Positions 33,551-43,035 of a DNA stretch of 64,000 nt are shown here, one piece after another (the stretch's first letter is position 1; each line of letters starts with the position of its first letter). Source of the stretch: JANXZS01 sp963797255 (lineage in GTDB: Bacteria; Acidobacteriota; Terriglobia; Terriglobales; Acidobacteriaceae). The notes under the pieces were generated by a model. That model saw only the letters and a program-made list of their open reading frames with translations. It ran no database searches and had not been told where the DNA came from. The stretch lies in assembly GCA_963797255.1 (NCBI GenBank), contig CAWCOV010000021.1, forward strand, positions 62,001-126,000, read 5' to 3'. A program made the position numbers and the translations under genes.

Positions 33551-34927
33551 ATGATTGCCATCATGCCTTCGAACCTTACGCGTCGCAATTTGCTCAAAAC
33601 AGCGGCAGCCACCGTCTGCTTTTCCGCAATGCCCCGGCTTAGAGCGTTGCAATCGAATCTCGCCACGGACGAACGAACGCTCTGGTTCAGTCGTGCAAAG
33701 TTTGGCATGTTCATCCATTGGGGTCCCTACTCCCTGGCAAGCGTGGAAGCATCGTGGCCCGTTCTCGTTCCTGCGCCCGGCGGCATTTCGGAAGCGGAAT
33801 ACGTTGCTCTCACAAAACGCTTCAATCCTGCGAAGTTCGATCCGGACTCCTGGGTGAGCCTCGCCAAGTCTGCGGGGCAGCGCTATATGGTCTTTACCAC
33901 GAAGCATCATGATGGCTTCTGCATGTTCGACTCCGCATACACGCGATACAAGATCACGAACACGCCCTACGGCAAGGATATCGTTGCGCAACTATCGGCT
34001 GCCTGCGCGCGGCAGAGCATGCCGTTAGGCTTCTACTACTCACCGCCTGATGAAAATCATCCGGACTTCCGGGACACTTCAAAACCCATCTCCACGAATT
34101 ACAAAGGCGAACCCGAACGGCCGGAATGGCCAATCTATCTGGATTACATGTCGCTGCAACTCGATGAATTGCTCACTCGTTACGGCGCGGTAGCAACGAT
34201 CTGGTTCGATAAAGTGGTTGCTGAACAGACTCCGCAATTCGATGGTCCTCGATTCCTAGATCAGATCCACCGCCGCCAGCCGCTGACGCTCGTGAACAAT
34301 CGGCTGGGTGGAGGGGACTACGACACGCCCGAACAGTTCATTCCAAAAACGATCCCAGTAAAGAGCATGCGTCTCGACAGCCCCGAACATCAGGACGTCG
34401 ATGGCCAGTCAAACGTGGTGCCTCGTCCGGAGGACTTCCGACTATGGGAGTCTTGTATGACGATCAATGATACGTGGGCTTACAATCGTAACGATAACAA
34501 GTACAAATCGACGGATACACTGATCCGCAGCCTCGTTGAAGTTGTAAGCCGTGGCGGTAACCTTCTGCTTGACGTCGGCCCGGGGCCCGACGGAACGATT
34601 CAGCCTGAGTTTCAGGAGAGGCTTCTAGCTGTCGGCAAATGGCTGGATGGCAACGGTGCTGCGATTTACGGGACGACCTACGGTCCGATACAGGGGCAGG
34701 CAGCATTCCGCACCACTGCAAAGCCTGGCCACATCTATGTCCAGGTATTCGATTGGCCCTCGACAACCTTGCAGATCCCGCCGTTCGACGCAAGGATAGT
34801 GGCAGCAAATATGCTCGTCGGTGGATCTAAGATTTCGTTCACGCAATCGTCCAATGCAATCAATTTGCATCTTCCAAACCGCGATCCCGACCAGTCCGTT
34901 CGCGTGATTGACTTGCGCATTTCCTGA
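33551..34927 (+). CDS. GH29 alpha-L-fucosidase, Tat-exported
   Basis: 458 residues from ATG 33551 (AAGG five bases upstream); an ATG at 33563 is also possible. A Tat signal is present (LTRRNLLKTAAATVCFSA). GH29 motifs are AKFGMFIHWGPYSL, the catalytic-site loop YMVFTTKHHDGFCMFDS (core TKHHDGF), GFYYSPPDENHPD, ATIWFDKV with the probable nucleophile Asp, and GGNLLLDVGPGPDGTI. A C-terminal beta domain follows. It removes alpha-linked fucose outside the cytoplasm. It is convergent with the nucleoside hydrolase gene. Confidence 0.94.
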   Translation: MIAIMPSNLTRRNLLKTAAATVCFSAMPRLRALQSNLATDERTLWFSRAKFGMFIHWGPYSLASVEASWPVLVPAPGGISEAEYVALTKRFNPAKFDPDSWVSLAKSAGQRYMVFTTKHHDGFCMFDSAYTRYKITNTPYGKDIVAQLSAACARQSMPLGFYYSPPDENHPDFRDTSKPISTNYKGEPERPEWPIYLDYMSLQLDELLTRYGAVATIWFDKVVAEQTPQFDGPRFLDQIHRRQPLTLVNNRLGGGDYDTPEQFIPKTIPVKSMRLDSPEHQDVDGQSNVVPRPEDFRLWESCMTINDTWAYNRNDNKYKSTDTLIRSLVEVVSRGGNLLLDVGPGPDGTIQPEFQERLLAVGKWLDGNGAAIYGTTYGPIQGQAAFRTTAKPGHIYVQVFDWPSTTLQIPPFDARIVAANMLVGGSKISFTQSSNAINLHLPNRDPDQSVRVIDLRIS

Positions 34928-34952
34928 AAGACGAACCGCTCGCAAAGCCGTG

Positions 34953-35936
34953 CTACTTCAACACGCTCGTGAGGTAAAAGTCGAAGAACTTCTGCGTATC
35001 CGATTGCAGGCATACATCCGCATTAGGCTCGCCCGCTTCCGCGATCGTGCCCCCTTGATCATCAACGCGAATGTGCATCGGTGTCGTCGGGCAAAGGTCG
35101 GGACGAATCGCAGCAGCAACCGCCATCGCATCGAAAAGCGTTGGTGTTGGGCTCCCTGTGGATGCGCTCCACTGGTGATAGAGCAAAGTGAGATTGTCAG
35201 TCATCGGCGATCCGTGGCTGAAGAGAGCATCGCGCTTCACGTCGTCCAGCTTTAGTTGCGTGGAGTCGAGCGGCATCATCGAGATCGGTACACCCGCTTC
35301 GAAAAGCTTCTTGCTCGAAGCAACGTCGGAGAAAACGTTGTACTCGGGACTCGCTTTTACAGGCGTACTCCACGGATAGCCAAGGTCGCCATAACCTCTG
35401 CGTATGCTTCCGCCCATCAGAACAATTCTTTTCAACTTGCGGAAGGTCGTCGGATCGCGGTCGATCAGTGCGCCGACGTTGCTGAATGGCGCAACCGCAA
35501 TCAAAGTAATTTGTCCCGGATATTTCCGGATCTCATCAAGTACAAACGTAGTCGCATCCGGCCAGTCTTTCGCTGGATACGCCATTGCGTAGGGAGCTTG
35601 AGAAAACGTCGCCTTGCTCACCGTCTTAGGCCCGGCGTAAATCGGAATGTTTCCGTGACCGCTGGCGAGAAATCGCGCGGTCAGCCGCGCTCGCAGCGCA
35701 GTGTCGCCCCACGCGGTCGTCACGCCCAAAATATTTACTTCCGGTCTCGACACCAGCAGAGCGAGCGCGAAGGCGTCGTCAACATCGTCGCCTATATCGG
35801 TGTCGAAGATAACTTTGATTGGCTCAGCGACAGCATCCGCTGTCTTTGCTGAGGACTGCTGCGCATATCCGGGCAGGCCACTCAGCAAGCTTCCAATTAC
35901 CGCCAGCGTGCTAACCATGCATTTCATCATTCGCAT
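34953..35936 (-). CDS. Secreted nucleoside hydrolase (IUNH family)
   Basis: 327 residues; ATG 35936 (MRMMKCMVSTLAVIGSLLSG) has GAGG upstream and gives a clean signal peptide, whereas the longer frame to 36026 does not. The metal-binding hallmark DTDIGDDVDDAFAL follows the signal. LIAVAPFSNVGALI, IVLMGGSIRRG, EYNVFSDVASSK and the Asp of TLFDAMAVAAAI complete the N-ribohydrolase site. It splits nucleosides into base and ribose, here in the periplasm. The C-terminal FFDFYLTSVLK is typical. Confidence 0.92.
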   Translation of the reverse strand: MRMMKCMVSTLAVIGSLLSGLPGYAQQSSAKTADAVAEPIKVIFDTDIGDDVDDAFALALLVSRPEVNILGVTTAWGDTALRARLTARFLASGHGNIPIYAGPKTVSKATFSQAPYAMAYPAKDWPDATTFVLDEIRKYPGQITLIAVAPFSNVGALIDRDPTTFRKLKRIVLMGGSIRRGYGDLGYPWSTPVKASPEYNVFSDVASSKKLFEAGVPISMMPLDSTQLKLDDVKRDALFSHGSPMTDNLTLLYHQWSASTGSPTPTLFDAMAVAAAIRPDLCPTTPMHIRVDDQGGTIAEAGEPNADVCLQSDTQKFFDFYLTSVLK

Positions 35937-36096
35937 CTTATTGCCCTCATGCTTCGGCAGCGAAGTGGCGGAGCATGCATCTTCACTGCAGAGATTTACG
36001 TCAAGATAGGGAAAGAGCATCCTCACTCAATCTCCGTGCGATGTCAACGCAACCCGGACGGTTCTCATTTGCGCAGGCAGGGTGTAAAAAAGCTGC

Positions 36097-37383
36097 ATGA
36101 GCTATCCCGTTTTTCGCCCAAGCCCAATCTCTGCTCGCCGTGTATTTGTGGCACTCATGTTCTCCATACTGTTCGACACTGTTCCAATTCACGCGCAGAC
36201 AGTTAACAGCGCGCCTTTTGCGCTCAAGGATGGCGATCGCGTGGTTTTCTATGGCGACAGCATTACTGCGCAGCGGCTCTACACCAAGTACATCGAAGAA
36301 TCCATCATCGCGCGCTATCCCGGAATGCATATTGATTTTTACAACGCTGGCATGGGCGGCGACAGGGTCAGCGGTGGATCGGCGGGCACCTCCATGGAAC
36401 GTCTCGCGCGCGATGTTGTCCCGTTTCATCCTACCGTCGTCACCATCATGTTGGGCATGAACGACGGCGGATATACGCCGGACTCCAACAAGAATTTTGA
36501 GGTGTATTCAACCGGATATCGCAAGCTGCTGGCGGCCTTTCAGCAGGATTTCCCCGCTGCAAAGTTCACGCTCATTGGCCCTTCTCCTTACGATGAGCTG
36601 GCCCACCCTCCTCTCATACCGGGCTATAACGAAGTGCTGGTACGCTACGCTGATTTCAATGCATCGCTGGCAAAAGAGAAGGGGATCGCATATGTCGACT
36701 TCAATCTCCCCACGACCACCGCACTCAGCGCAGCCATGCGACAGAATGCGCTGCTCACGGCCGGCCTTCTTCCTGACCGCGTTCACCCCTCGCCGCAGGC
36801 GCACTGGATGCTCGCCGCAGCACTTCTACGCGCGTGGAATCTCGATCCACTTGTCAGCAGTGTGACTATCGACGTCCCGCACGCACAAGTCTCCGCAAAA
36901 CAGAACACCACCATCACCGATATTGCGAAAACGAACGGCGGCATTCGCTGGACTCAGCTGGATCGCGCACTTCCACTTCCGTTAGAGATGAGAGATCCTT
37001 CGATTGAACTTGTAGTACAGGCCGCCGATCTTTCCTCGCTCGATCAGCAGATGCTGCGCGCCATCGGCCTGAATCCCGGGCATTACACGCTAACCATCGA
37101 CGGGACAAAGATCGGAACATTCACCCAGACGGAGCTTGAAACGGGCGTCAATCTTGCCCTCATGGAAACGCCGATGCTCTATCAGGCCAGAAGCATTGAC
37201 TGGAGTGGGGAAGATCGAGCCAAGTTGAATGCCACTCGTTTCAACATGAATTACCAGGGACCAGAAATACCGAATGCCGCCGTCGCCGTCGAAGCACTCA
37301 ATCAGTTGGATAAGACGCTCACGGAGGGCGAACATCGCAATGCACAACCCAAGCCGCACACCTTCGAGTTGACCCCTCAATAG
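36097..37383 (+). CDS. Secreted SGNH/GDSL hydrolase
   Basis: 428 residues with an N-terminal signal (RRVFVALMFSILFDTVPIHA). SGNH blocks are VVFYGDSITAQR (Ser55), FYNAGMGGDRVSGG (Gly block), TIMLGMNDGGY (Asn block) and LLPDRVHPSPQAHW (Asp and His). The family comprises lipases, carbohydrate esterases and acyl-hydrolases; near GH29 and sulfatases, deacetylation of glycans is a plausible inference. A C-terminal beta-rich domain of about 190 residues (VTIDVPHAQVSAKQ onward) may bind substrate. Confidence 0.88.
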   Translation: MSYPVFRPSPISARRVFVALMFSILFDTVPIHAQTVNSAPFALKDGDRVVFYGDSITAQRLYTKYIEESIIARYPGMHIDFYNAGMGGDRVSGGSAGTSMERLARDVVPFHPTVVTIMLGMNDGGYTPDSNKNFEVYSTGYRKLLAAFQQDFPAAKFTLIGPSPYDELAHPPLIPGYNEVLVRYADFNASLAKEKGIAYVDFNLPTTTALSAAMRQNALLTAGLLPDRVHPSPQAHWMLAAALLRAWNLDPLVSSVTIDVPHAQVSAKQNTTITDIAKTNGGIRWTQLDRALPLPLEMRDPSIELVVQAADLSSLDQQMLRAIGLNPGHYTLTIDGTKIGTFTQTELETGVNLALMETPMLYQARSIDWSGEDRAKLNATRFNMNYQGPEIPNAAVAVEALNQLDKTLTEGEHRNAQPKPHTFELTPQ

Positions 37384-37391
37384 CTGATCCT

Positions 37392-37928
37392 TCAGCTTTC
37401 CGGTGGCATCTCGTGGCGAATGCGCTCTGCCATGTGATCAATCGAGGTCGCGCTCAGCATGTCGTCGAGTTCCGCATCCTGAGCCGCCTCCGCGATCTCG
37501 AGCTTGATGCAAACCAGTCGGAGCAACTGCAGCATCTTCGTGACCTCCTTTTCGGCCAGCAGATCGATCTGCAGATTCAGGTGATTGCGGTGATCACTCT
37601 TGTTCTGCATACCATTCTGCTTCATCAAGACAAAAGTGCTCAGCAGCACCGCCTCGACTGACACTACCATGTTCAGCAGAATGAAGGGATAGCGATCAAA
37701 TTGCGGAATCCCCGGAAACTTGTGCGTGTTCACTACGAACCACGCGGTGAAAATCACGACGTGGAGAAGGACGAAAAAGATGGTTCCGGAAAAGCCCGCA
37801 ATTGCGTCAGAGATGCGCTGAATCCGCGTCCTGCGTCCCTCAAATGCTCGTTCAACATCAGCAACATTGCGAACATTGGCATCGACCATGTTCCCTGGGG
37901 GAAGCTCGCCGGTTCTTCGATCTGGCAC
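37392..37928 (-). CDS. DUF1003 membrane protein
   Basis: 178 residues; an internal ATG at 37889 is an alternative start. Two transmembrane helices, SGTIFFVLLHVVIFTAWFVV and FILLNMVVSVEAVLLSTFVL, separated by FPGIPQFDRYP, then a cytoplasmic tail with KSDHRNHLNLQIDLLAEKEV. This is the DUF1003 pattern. The function is unknown. The gene ends eight bases from the SGNH gene, convergently. Confidence 0.85.
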   Translation of the reverse strand: MPDRRTGELPPGNMVDANVRNVADVERAFEGRRTRIQRISDAIAGFSGTIFFVLLHVVIFTAWFVVNTHKFPGIPQFDRYPFILLNMVVSVEAVLLSTFVLMKQNGMQNKSDHRNHLNLQIDLLAEKEVTKMLQLLRLVCIKLEIAEAAQDAELDDMLSATSIDHMAERIRHEMPPES

Positions 37929-38144
37929 TTTGGCACTCCGTTTTATCGATGTAGTGAGCAGGTGCTCTATGAGATGCCCGCTACGCCCATTGGCGATGTG
38001 TGTTCTCGCAGCGCCTCCAATTTCTTTTTCTCAGCAGGTGTGACTGTGGTCACCGACCGAAATTCGCCAATCCCTTAATTTTTAGATGGCTGGGGCGGAA
38101 GCAAGATATCCGGCAGCCGGGATTTTAAGAACTGGGAGAGTTTC

Positions 38145-38399
38145 ATGCCTTACGTCATTACTGATGCGTGTGAAAAAGATTTTCTGTGCGTTGATTCCTG
38201 TTCCACTTATGCGATTCATCCAGCGAAAGACGAAGCTGGTAATGAAGAGGTCTCCCAGTTATTTATCAATCCTGAAGAGTGCATCGATTGCGGCAATTGC
38301 ATCACCACCTGCCCTCACAGCGCCATCTATCCAATGGATGAGCTGCCGGCGGAAAAGGCGGATTTCGCAGCGAAGAATGCCGCGTATTTCGGGCAGTAG
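38145..38399 (+). CDS. Ferredoxin, two iron-sulfur clusters
   Basis: 84 residues, starting MPYVITDACEKDFLC. The Cys pattern is C9-C15-C19 and C46-x2-C49-x2-C52-x3-C56 in CIDCGNCITTCPH. The second motif is a regular [4Fe-4S] site; the first (C-x5-C-x3-C) is spaced as in FdxA-type 7Fe/8Fe ferredoxins. It is an electron carrier of unknown partner. It is followed by the acyl-CoA synthetase gene, 220 bases away. Confidence 0.9.
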   Translation: MPYVITDACEKDFLCVDSCSTYAIHPAKDEAGNEEVSQLFINPEECIDCGNCITTCPHSAIYPMDELPAEKADFAAKNAAYFGQ

Positions 38400-38622
38400 T
38401 CCTTCGCCGCATCAAGACGTGCTGTGGCCGTGACAAACCACGGGACCACGGGCCATCTGTATCGGGACCGGCCACAGCGCGAAATTCTCATCTCATTGTC
38501 GCAACCGCCTCGCATGACTCACGCTGGACACCAATGGATTGAATGCCGCGCCGGGTTCCTGCCGGGCAAATCGCTGTGCATGCTACGATTAACCCGCTAA
38601 ATCGAAGCAGGATATTCCCCCA

Positions 38623-40566
38623 ATGACCGCAGAACGCAAATCCTATCCGCCCAATCAGGAACGGGCCAGTCACACCCATGCGGGCAGCGTCGAGAACTAC
38701 AACCGCCTTCTCAGCGACTCGCAGAAAGACCCGGATCAGTTCTGGGCGAATGTCGCTTCTGAATTGGATTGGTTCCGACCCTGGGATGAAGTCCGTCGCG
38801 GCGGCTTCCCGCACTTCGAATATTTTTGCGGCGGCATCACCAATCCCTGCCATAACCTGATCGACCGGCACATTGCAGCGGGACAAGGCAACAGGCTCGC
38901 CCTTATCTGGGAGGGCGAAAACTTTGAGGAACGCTGCCTCAGCTACACCATGCTGCATGCTGAAGTCTGTCGCTTCTCCAACGTGCTCAAGGGCCTCGGA
39001 ATAAAGAAGGGCGACGCCGTCGCGGTCTTTCTGCCAAATCTTGTCGAGACGGTTATCTCCGTCCTCGCATGCCTGCGCATCGGCGCTATTTTCAACACCG
39101 TGTTTTCCGGATTCTCTTCGAGCGCCCTGCGTTCCCGTCTTGAGAATTTCGAGCCCAAAGTCCTCATCACATCCGACGGAATTTTCCGCCGCGGCAAGGT
39201 CATTCCCCTGAAGGATAAAGTGGACGAGGCCATTCAGGGGCTGGGCAGCCTTACCACCGTCATCGTGGTCAAACGAACCGGCAGCGAAGTCGATATGGAA
39301 CCCGGCCGCGATCACTGGTGGCACGATCTTCTCCAGGGTGCTTCCCGCGAATGTCCCGCCGAGCCCATGGAGGCCAATGAGCCTGGACTTGTGTTCTACA
39401 CCAGCGGAACCACTGGCAAGCCCAAGGGAGTCGTCCACTCCGGCGTAGCCTTCGTCGTGAACAATTACGCCTACGCTCGCTATCATCTCGACCATCATCC
39501 CAGCGATGTTCTCTGGTGCACCGCGGATATCGGCTGGCTCACCATGCATATCTGGGGCATCGCGGGAGCGCTGGCCAACGGAGTTACAACGCTCTTCTTC
39601 GAAGGCGCAGTGGACTACCCTACGCCCGGCCGCTTCTATCAAGTCATTGAAAAGTACCGCGTCAACAAGCTCTTTAGCGCGCCGACTGCCATTCGCATGC
39701 TGATGAAGCACGGAGAAGAGTTGGCAGGCAGGTACGATCTTTCATGCCTGGAAGTCGTCGCCCTCGTCGGTGAGCCGCTCAATCCTGAGGCCTGGCAATG
39801 GTTCTACGATAAGGTGGGCCACGGCAAAATCTACATCAACAATACCTGGGGACAAACAGAGCTCGCCGGAACTCCGCTTGCCGGAGCGGCTTGGCTCACC
39901 ACCATGAAACCCGGCTCCTGTGGAACGCAGTTCCTCGGCGCGGAATTGGATATCGTCGACAACGATGGCAATCCCGTCGCGGTGAATGTGCCGGGAAACC
40001 TCATTCTTAAACGCCCTTTTCCCATGACGTTCCGCACACTGTGGAAAGAGCCTGAGCGCTACCTGCGGGAATACTTTACCCGCGTGCCCGGATACTACTT
40101 CACCTACGACGCCGCTTACCGCGATGAAGACGGACACTTCTGGGTGCTAGGTAGAATCGACGATGTCATCAACGTCGCCGGTCACCGTCTTGGCATACAG
40201 GAGTTGGAAGGCGCAATTCTGCTCTGTCACGAGGTAGTAGAAGTCGCAGTCGTCGGCATCCCCGATCCCATCAAAGGCGTGGTTCCTGCCGCTTTCGTTG
40301 TTTTACGCGCCCCGGCAGAGCCATCAAAGCTGCTGGAGAAACGCATTCGCGCGGAGGTCGAAGCTGCCATCAGCAAGATTGCGTTGCCGCAGAAGATCTT
40401 TTTCGCGGAAGCCCTTCCCAAGACGCCAAGCGGAAAAATCATGCGTCGCCTTCTCGCAGAGATCGCTGAGAAGGGAAGTGTCTCCGGCGACATATCCGGC
40501 GTGGACGACATTTCAATTATCGAAAAGTTGATCGCCAATCTGCATCGAACGCAGCCGATTTCTTAA
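38623..40566 (+). CDS. Acetyl/acyl-CoA synthetase (AMP-forming)
   Basis: 647 residues, the length of Acs proteins. It has the Acs N-terminal segment (YNRLLSDSQKDPDQFWANVA), the AMP-binding signature VFYTSGTTGKPKGVVHS, WCTADIGWLTMHIWGI, NNTWGQTELAG (the A5 motif, DNWWQTETG in true Acs), LGRIDDVINVAGHRLG and the catalytic Lys in PKTPSGKIMRR. The changed A5 motif places it in the Acs/PrpE-like group with uncertain acid preference. Reaction: acid + ATP + CoA to acyl-CoA + AMP + PPi. Confidence 0.9.
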   Translation: MTAERKSYPPNQERASHTHAGSVENYNRLLSDSQKDPDQFWANVASELDWFRPWDEVRRGGFPHFEYFCGGITNPCHNLIDRHIAAGQGNRLALIWEGENFEERCLSYTMLHAEVCRFSNVLKGLGIKKGDAVAVFLPNLVETVISVLACLRIGAIFNTVFSGFSSSALRSRLENFEPKVLITSDGIFRRGKVIPLKDKVDEAIQGLGSLTTVIVVKRTGSEVDMEPGRDHWWHDLLQGASRECPAEPMEANEPGLVFYTSGTTGKPKGVVHSGVAFVVNNYAYARYHLDHHPSDVLWCTADIGWLTMHIWGIAGALANGVTTLFFEGAVDYPTPGRFYQVIEKYRVNKLFSAPTAIRMLMKHGEELAGRYDLSCLEVVALVGEPLNPEAWQWFYDKVGHGKIYINNTWGQTELAGTPLAGAAWLTTMKPGSCGTQFLGAELDIVDNDGNPVAVNVPGNLILKRPFPMTFRTLWKEPERYLREYFTRVPGYYFTYDAAYRDEDGHFWVLGRIDDVINVAGHRLGIQELEGAILLCHEVVEVAVVGIPDPIKGVVPAAFVVLRAPAEPSKLLEKRIRAEVEAAISKIALPQKIFFAEALPKTPSGKIMRRLLAEIAEKGSVSGDISGVDDISIIEKLIANLHRTQPIS

Positions 40567-40582
40567 AGAAGTTGCCAACTCT

Positions 40583-40622
40583 CATTTGCCATCCCGACCG
40601 AAGCGAAGTGGAGGGATCTGCG
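40583..40622. repeat. GTCATCCCGA-type intergenic repeat, copy C
   Basis: GCCATCCCGACCGAAGCGAA followed by GTGGAGGGATCTGCG; matches the central module of copies A and B. Confidence 0.7.
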
Positions 40623-40654
40623 TTTCCAAGTCTGCTCCATCAGAAAACACGCCC

Positions 40655-41176
40655 CTACCGATTTATCAACTTCTCAATTTCGTGACGCACGGAGTCGTAG
40701 CTGCTGAGCTTCGCATCTACCGCGCTATGTTGCCGAACCTCACCGGCTCTATCGACAATTACGACATACGCATCCTGGCCATTCTCGTAACCGGACACGC
40801 GCTTCCACTCGTCTTCATCTTTTACCACTACGATGAAGATCGCCTGCTTCGGCGCAGGAACACCCTTCTTCATTCCGTTGATGATCGTTCCTCGAATAAA
40901 TTTCGGAGCAGCCTCCAGCATGGGCATTTGGTAAACCGTCACAGCCGAATTGCTGCCGAAGTCTGCGCTCAGGCGCTTCTCCCACGCCCCCGTAATATCG
41001 CCGGAGGCCTTCGAGTACCCAATCACCAGTACGCCAATTTTCCCCTTAAGAGAATCCGCGACCTTTACTTTCTGTCCAAGTAGATTTTCTCCTTCCGTCC
41101 CCGGGAGTGTTTCTGCCGAAAGTGCAACCGCACCGCAGACCAGCATCGACGCTACCAACGACTTTGCACGAATCAT
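40655..41176 (-). CDS. Exported thioredoxin-fold-like protein (YtfJ-like)
   Basis: 173 residues from ATG 41176 (GGAGAG seven bases upstream), with a signal peptide (KSLVASMLVCGAVALSAETL). The mature part reads VKVADSLKGKIGVLVIGYSK, SGDITGAWEKRLS, VYQMPMLEAAPKFIRG and DAYVVIVDRAGEVR. This resembles the thioredoxin-like fold of YtfJ-type proteins without the CxxC active site. The assignment is tentative. The longer frame to 41302 lacks a signal and is rejected. Confidence 0.65.
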   Translation of the reverse strand: MIRAKSLVASMLVCGAVALSAETLPGTEGENLLGQKVKVADSLKGKIGVLVIGYSKASGDITGAWEKRLSADFGSNSAVTVYQMPMLEAAPKFIRGTIINGMKKGVPAPKQAIFIVVVKDEDEWKRVSGYENGQDAYVVIVDRAGEVRQHSAVDAKLSSYDSVRHEIEKLINR

Positions 41177-41394
41177 TCTCTTACTCTCCAAGAACAAAGA
41201 CTTTGCGATGTTTAAACAACGAAGCGTGTTCTGCTGAATCAATTGCCGCTCTAGTACCCTGCGTGGTGCCTCTCGTTCGCACTCCCATTGCACACCAGTC
41301 ACGCTCCAGCTTATAAACTAGCTTAGTAGCGAAGTTATGTGCGAAGCATCGCACTCCTTCGCTCATTTCATTCACAATCGTCAGGGAGTTTCGA

Positions 41395-41898
41395 ATGAAG
41401 GGTATCCATCTCAGCCATGGCCGCGTAAAGTGCATGACATCGGTGGTTGTCCTGGTTCTGGTCACGGGCAGCAACTCAATTGCTTTTTCCTTAAGCAAGA
41501 TGCAGCAGCCCGAACCCGCTCCGCCTGCGCCCGCCGCTGCCAGGGCGACCCCCAAGCTGCTCGGCACTCCATGGAAGCTCGTCACGTTGAATGGCAAGCC
41601 ACTGGATCCCAAACCCCCCATGATTCCTGAATTCACACTGATTCAAGATGGGTCCCGCATTGCAGGCTACACCGGATGCAACCGCTTCATGGGAACATTC
41701 ACGCTCAGCGAAGACAAGCTTACCGTCGGTGGCGATTTGGCGATGACACGCAAGGCCTGTGTAAGACAGGCGAGTCTCGAAACCGATTTTGTCAAGGCGA
41801 TACAGTCCGTTGACTCATGGAAAATTGCTGACGGGACTCTTGAGTTCTACCGGCAAAAAGCCGTCATCGCCACCTTCCAGACAAACCCGGCGCAGTAG
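41395..41898 (+). CDS. META/HslJ-domain secreted protein
   Basis: 167 residues. An N-terminal hydrophobic signal (TSVVVLVLVTGSNSIAFSLS) and a Pro/Ala-rich linker precede a META domain: LGTPWKLVTLNGKPLDP, SRIAGYTGCNRFMGTFTL, MTRKACVRQASLETDFVKAI. The two Cys residues (GCN and KAC) are the family positions. HslJ proteins have been linked to stress and antibiotic tolerance, but no biochemical role can be assigned. It converges on the ATPase gene with a gap of three bases. Confidence 0.85.
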   Translation: MKGIHLSHGRVKCMTSVVVLVLVTGSNSIAFSLSKMQQPEPAPPAPAAARATPKLLGTPWKLVTLNGKPLDPKPPMIPEFTLIQDGSRIAGYTGCNRFMGTFTLSEDKLTVGGDLAMTRKACVRQASLETDFVKAIQSVDSWKIADGTLEFYRQKAVIATFQTNPAQ

Positions 41899-41901
41899 CT
41901 C

Positions 41902-42834
41902 TTAGCCAACAACCACGCGGCCAATCGCCGTCTGCAGAATTTCGCGTGTGAACACCAGTTCGGGCGCACTTCGCACGCGCTTGCGAAACAGCGCCGCCGT
42001 CTCGCATAGCACAACAATGTCCTCGATCTCCGCAGGGTTGATCACGCATTCCAAAATGCGCTCGCAGAATTCTTTCTCCGTCAGCCCCTCCAATCGGAAT
42101 CCCCTCGTCATCGCCGTTCGCAAATAGAATTCCGCCACTTCCGCTAACACACGCTGCGCATCGGCCGGAATCGAACCGCGGCTGCGATACTTTACATCCG
42201 CACCCGGAAGCGCGATTTTGATGCCGAACATATTATCGAGATCGCTGTCCGATTCGAACTCCACTGTCGTGGCGACGACCAGCACGTTCTGTCGCTCGGA
42301 TGTTGTCTCAATCAGTGCATCCAGCTCCGTGAGCAACTCGGGATTGCTCTGCCGATACGCGAGATCAATCCGCGGAAGCAGCAGCAGTACCTTGGGCCGC
42401 TTATAACTGCGAACCAGGCCTTTCGCCTTGGCAAGCGCATCGCTATCCCGTGGATTGTAAACAGTGATCACGCGCTCCATGCCAGCCATCAACGCGATCT
42501 TCTGAGCCAGGCTTTTCTTGCCGCTTTGGTTCGGACCGATGATCAGTACTTCGTTGCCAATTTTTAAATCACGATAAACGGCGGGATTTCGCGCCCGGTC
42601 GATCAGGTCGGCAATGCTGTCCAGCAATGCGTCCATTCCCGCAAGCCGCGGATGAAGAGAACTCACTGGTTCATCCTCAAGACTGAGACCGATCCGCTCT
42701 TTGCGCTTGCGGCGTTCCGCAATAAATTCAATCAGCGCGGGCATTGCGGCAACAGATCCAATCACGGTTGCAAACACCAGCAACTCTTCGGTTATCAGCA
42801 GCGCGCTATCGCTTGACGCAACCGGATCGAACAT
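41902..42834 (-). CDS. Membrane-anchored AAA-like ATPase, unusual
   Basis: 310 residues. One hydrophobic segment near residues 12-35 (LLITEELLVFATVIGSVAAM) precedes a basic stretch and an ATPase domain. Walker A is GPNQSGKKSLAQKIA (100-114); a Walker B-like strand is KVLLLLPRIDLAY (148-160), with Asp but no clear Glu; a sensor-like VLVVATTVEFESD follows. The C-terminal part contains an AAA lid-like helical region (FCERILECVINPAEIEDI). I do not recognise a named family. No partner gene is adjacent on the same strand. Confidence 0.7.
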   Translation of the reverse strand: MFDPVASSDSALLITEELLVFATVIGSVAAMPALIEFIAERRKRKERIGLSLEDEPVSSLHPRLAGMDALLDSIADLIDRARNPAVYRDLKIGNEVLIIGPNQSGKKSLAQKIALMAGMERVITVYNPRDSDALAKAKGLVRSYKRPKVLLLLPRIDLAYRQSNPELLTELDALIETTSERQNVLVVATTVEFESDSDLDNMFGIKIALPGADVKYRSRGSIPADAQRVLAEVAEFYLRTAMTRGFRLEGLTEKEFCERILECVINPAEIEDIVVLCETAALFRKRVRSAPELVFTREILQTAIGRVVVG

Positions 42835-43035
42835 ACGCAGAGCATATCAGGTGCAGGAAAGGTTGCCTTGATGCCGCCAAAATTGAAACCTGAAAACGTG
42901 AATGAGTAAAGTGATTTCAAGTTTGTGCGACCAGCTAGTTCGCCTATCTCTGCATCTACTTGTCTGGAACTGGCCAGGAAGGTCGGTTTAGAAAAATCTC
43001 CGGCTGCGGCTGGAATCAAGGAAGAGGAATTTACC

